Part shown: positions 59,555 through 60,808 of the stretch, in pieces
Layout of the letters: each line of letters opens with the position of its first letter
Position numbering within the stretch: the first letter of the stretch is position 1
Source: CAIKLP01 sp039798705
GTDB taxonomy: Bacteria > Bacteroidota > Bacteroidia > Sphingobacteriales > Sphingobacteriaceae
NCBI GenBank assembly: GCA_039798705.1
Contig: JBDKFN010000004.1
Location: forward strand, 1-60,808
DNA: 60,808 bases
Direction of reading: 5' to 3'
Made by a program: the position numbers and the translations under genes
The notes under the pieces: generated by a model
What the model was told of the DNA's origin: nothing
Database searches by the model: none
What the model saw: only the letters and a program-made list of their open reading frames with translations

Positions 59555-60331
59555 ATGAAATTAACATTTAATACATACAAGTTTTTATACAGCTTAACGC
59601 TGATCATGTTGGCAACATTGGTCCAACAGCTTTTTGTTTTTGCTACTCAAATAGATGAAGATCAATTTAAGCAAGACTTCAAAGAGAAGTATAAAACATA
59701 TGCTTTTAATATTCCTGGAGATTTAAATTTTGCTGGCGAGAATGTGCCTTTGGATAATTTCAACGTTTACCAAAAAATGGATCGCGCATTATTGGCAAAT
59801 TCATACTGGAGAACACAAAGCAACGAAATGCACCAAAGGGCAAGTAGGTGGTTCCCGCTAATTGAAAGCATTTTGGCTAAACACAACATCCCTTCAGATT
59901 TTAAATATTTACCAGCAATCGAGTCTAGTTTTTTAAATGCAACTTCTCATTCAGGTGCTGTTGGCTTTTGGCAATTGATGGATAAAACCGCCGTGGAGTA
60001 TGGTTTGTCTGTCAATGATGAAGTGGATGAGCGTAACCACATCGAAAAGTCTACCAAAGCGGCATGTAAGTATTTGAAAAAATTAAAAAGAGAATTGGGT
60101 TCATGGACCTTAGTTGCCTTGGCTTACAATATGGGTGTAAATGCGACTAAAGATCAAATCGCGCGTCAACATACTCGCAATTATTACGACCTAAAATTGA
60201 ATCGAGAAGCGGCCAGGTATGTATACCGTTTGTTGGCAATGAAAGAAGTCATTGAACATCCAGAAAACTATGGTTATCGAATTGCTAAAAAAGCTACCGT
60301 AGTTTCAAACGATGCACTCGCATTGAAATAA
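59555..60331 (+). CDS. Lytic transglycosylase (SLT-type, MltD-like)
   Basis: A 258-residue exported murein lytic transglycosylase that cleaves glycan strands of the wall. Signal peptide of about 29 residues (LATLVQQLFVFATQ). The SLT domain (~100-245) has the catalytic Glu in FKYLPAIESSFLNATSHSGAVGFWQLM (Glu in AIESSF) and LVALAYNMGVNATKDQI. It lacks the C-terminal LysM repeats usual in MltD, so it is a short form. Alone between the divergent synthase gene and uvrA; no terminator is visible after it. Confidence 0.92.
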   Translation: MKLTFNTYKFLYSLTLIMLATLVQQLFVFATQIDEDQFKQDFKEKYKTYAFNIPGDLNFAGENVPLDNFNVYQKMDRALLANSYWRTQSNEMHQRASRWFPLIESILAKHNIPSDFKYLPAIESSFLNATSHSGAVGFWQLMDKTAVEYGLSVNDEVDERNHIEKSTKAACKYLKKLKRELGSWTLVALAYNMGVNATKDQIARQHTRNYYDLKLNREAARYVYRLLAMKEVIEHPENYGYRIAKKATVVSNDALALK

Positions 60332-60425
60332 GTTTCAATTTTTTTATTTTTTCTCGCAAACAAATCACGTTATTTTATGCTTATATTTCTAGACAATTGA
60401 TATAGGTCAAGCGATGCTTTATCGG

Positions 60426-60433
60426 TATTTTTG
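60426..60433 (+). promoter_or_regulatory. -7 promoter box of uvrA
   Basis: TATTTTTG matches TAnnTTTG and ends nine bases before the uvrA ATG, so the mRNA leader is very short. A TTG lies about 26 bases upstream, rather far for a -33 element. Confidence 0.5.
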
Positions 60434-60442
60434 TTTAGTTTT

Positions 60443-60808
60443 ATGGCCAAATCTATGAAGAAGAAGCAAAGCGAGACGACCGGAATTCAAGCCGTTGAGG
60501 TATATGGTGCTCGTGTACATAATTTAAAAAACATTGATATTAAATTTCCAAGAAACCAGTTGGTTGTGATAACTGGTTTGAGCGGAAGTGGAAAATCTTC
60601 ATTGGCCTTTGATACCATTTATGCAGAAGGTCAAAGAAGGTATATGGAAACTTTCAGCGCTTATTCACGCCAATTTTTAGGTGGATTAGAAAGGCCTGAT
60701 GTAGATAAAATAGAAGGGTTAAGTCCTGTTATTGCCATTGAGCAAAAAACAACCAGTAAAAATCCAAGATCAACTGTAGGTACCATTACCGAAATTTACG
60801 ATTTCCTT
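60443..60808 (+). CDS. uvrA: Excinuclease ABC subunit A (5' part, cut by window end)
   Basis: UvrA is the damage-sensing ATPase of nucleotide excision repair. The first 122 codons are present and run off the window. After a short basic start (MAKSMKKKQSE) come VYGARVHNLKNIDI, Walker A TGLSGSGKSSLAFDTIYAEG near 45 and YSRQFLGGLERPDVDKIEGLSPVI(AIEQKTTSKNPRSTVGT), all standard UvrA sequence. The stretch is intact, with no frameshift. Confidence 0.97.
   Translation, partial: MAKSMKKKQSETTGIQAVEVYGARVHNLKNIDIKFPRNQLVVITGLSGSGKSSLAFDTIYAEGQRRYMETFSAYSRQFLGGLERPDVDKIEGLSPVIAIEQKTTSKNPRSTVGTITEIYDFL

Overview
The window is a chromosomal segment of a Bacteroidota bacterium, most like the Chitinophagia/Sphingobacteriia side of the phylum; I cannot name the genus. 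The evidence is AT-rich DNA, many promoters of the phylum's type (-7 box TAnnTTTG, -33 TTG/TTTG), type IX secretion (T9SS) C-terminal domains on four secreted proteins, a PorV/PorQ-type protein, a TonB-dependent receptor with a carboxypeptidase-like N-terminal domain, Bacteroidota-only families (DUF4293, DUF5606, a 'putative porin', FISUMP) and generally missing Shine-Dalgarno sequences. No rRNA, tRNA, CRISPR array, insertion sequence or prophage was seen. No gene-free stretch exceeds 300 bases.

Layout. 1-3.2 kb: tail of an upstream gene, a lipoprotein and dnaK. 3.25-9.6 kb (minus): a four-gene catabolic operon (pruA, acyl-CoA carboxylase beta, M42 and M13 peptidases). 9.8-14.4 kb (plus): FISUMP lipoprotein, lpxK, purine nucleoside phosphorylase, putative porin. 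14.4-20.1 kb: a secreted protein of unclear function, a cyclophilin with a DUF5606 protein, rlmH, aconitase and a polysaccharide deacetylase. 20.2-23.9 kb: a TolC/membrane-fusion pair and gpsA. 24.1-36.3 kb: a seven-gene envelope cluster (secreted nuclease/phosphatase-fold protein, two further T9SS proteins, two lipoproteins, TonB-dependent receptor, PorV-like barrel), the most accessory-looking part. 36.4-45.5 kb: DEAD-box helicase, DUF4293, truA, ABC exporter, sucD, fabG and a large VWA-like membrane protein. 45.5-48.7 kb (minus): ftsB, eno, carA. 48.7-55.7 kb: panB, an RluA-type synthase, a T9SS hydrolase, icd, dnaX and a methyltransferase. 55.8-60.8 kb: rpsF-rpsR-rplI, mtgA, an RsuA-type synthase with a long basic extension, a lytic transglycosylase and the start of uvrA.

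The most interesting signals are regulatory. dnaX is split by a run of ten A followed at once by stops in two frames, while the third frame is open into the tau C-terminal region; this is the layout of programmed slippage making short and long clamp-loader subunits. carA has a leader with an 18-residue ORF, a GAAA-loop hairpin and an intrinsic terminator 23 nt before the start codon, like a pyrimidine attenuator. The eno-ftsB gap holds a terminator whose loop is complementary to an upstream segment that overlaps a six-codon ORF. dnaK is preceded by a sigma-54-like -24 element instead of the usual promoter.
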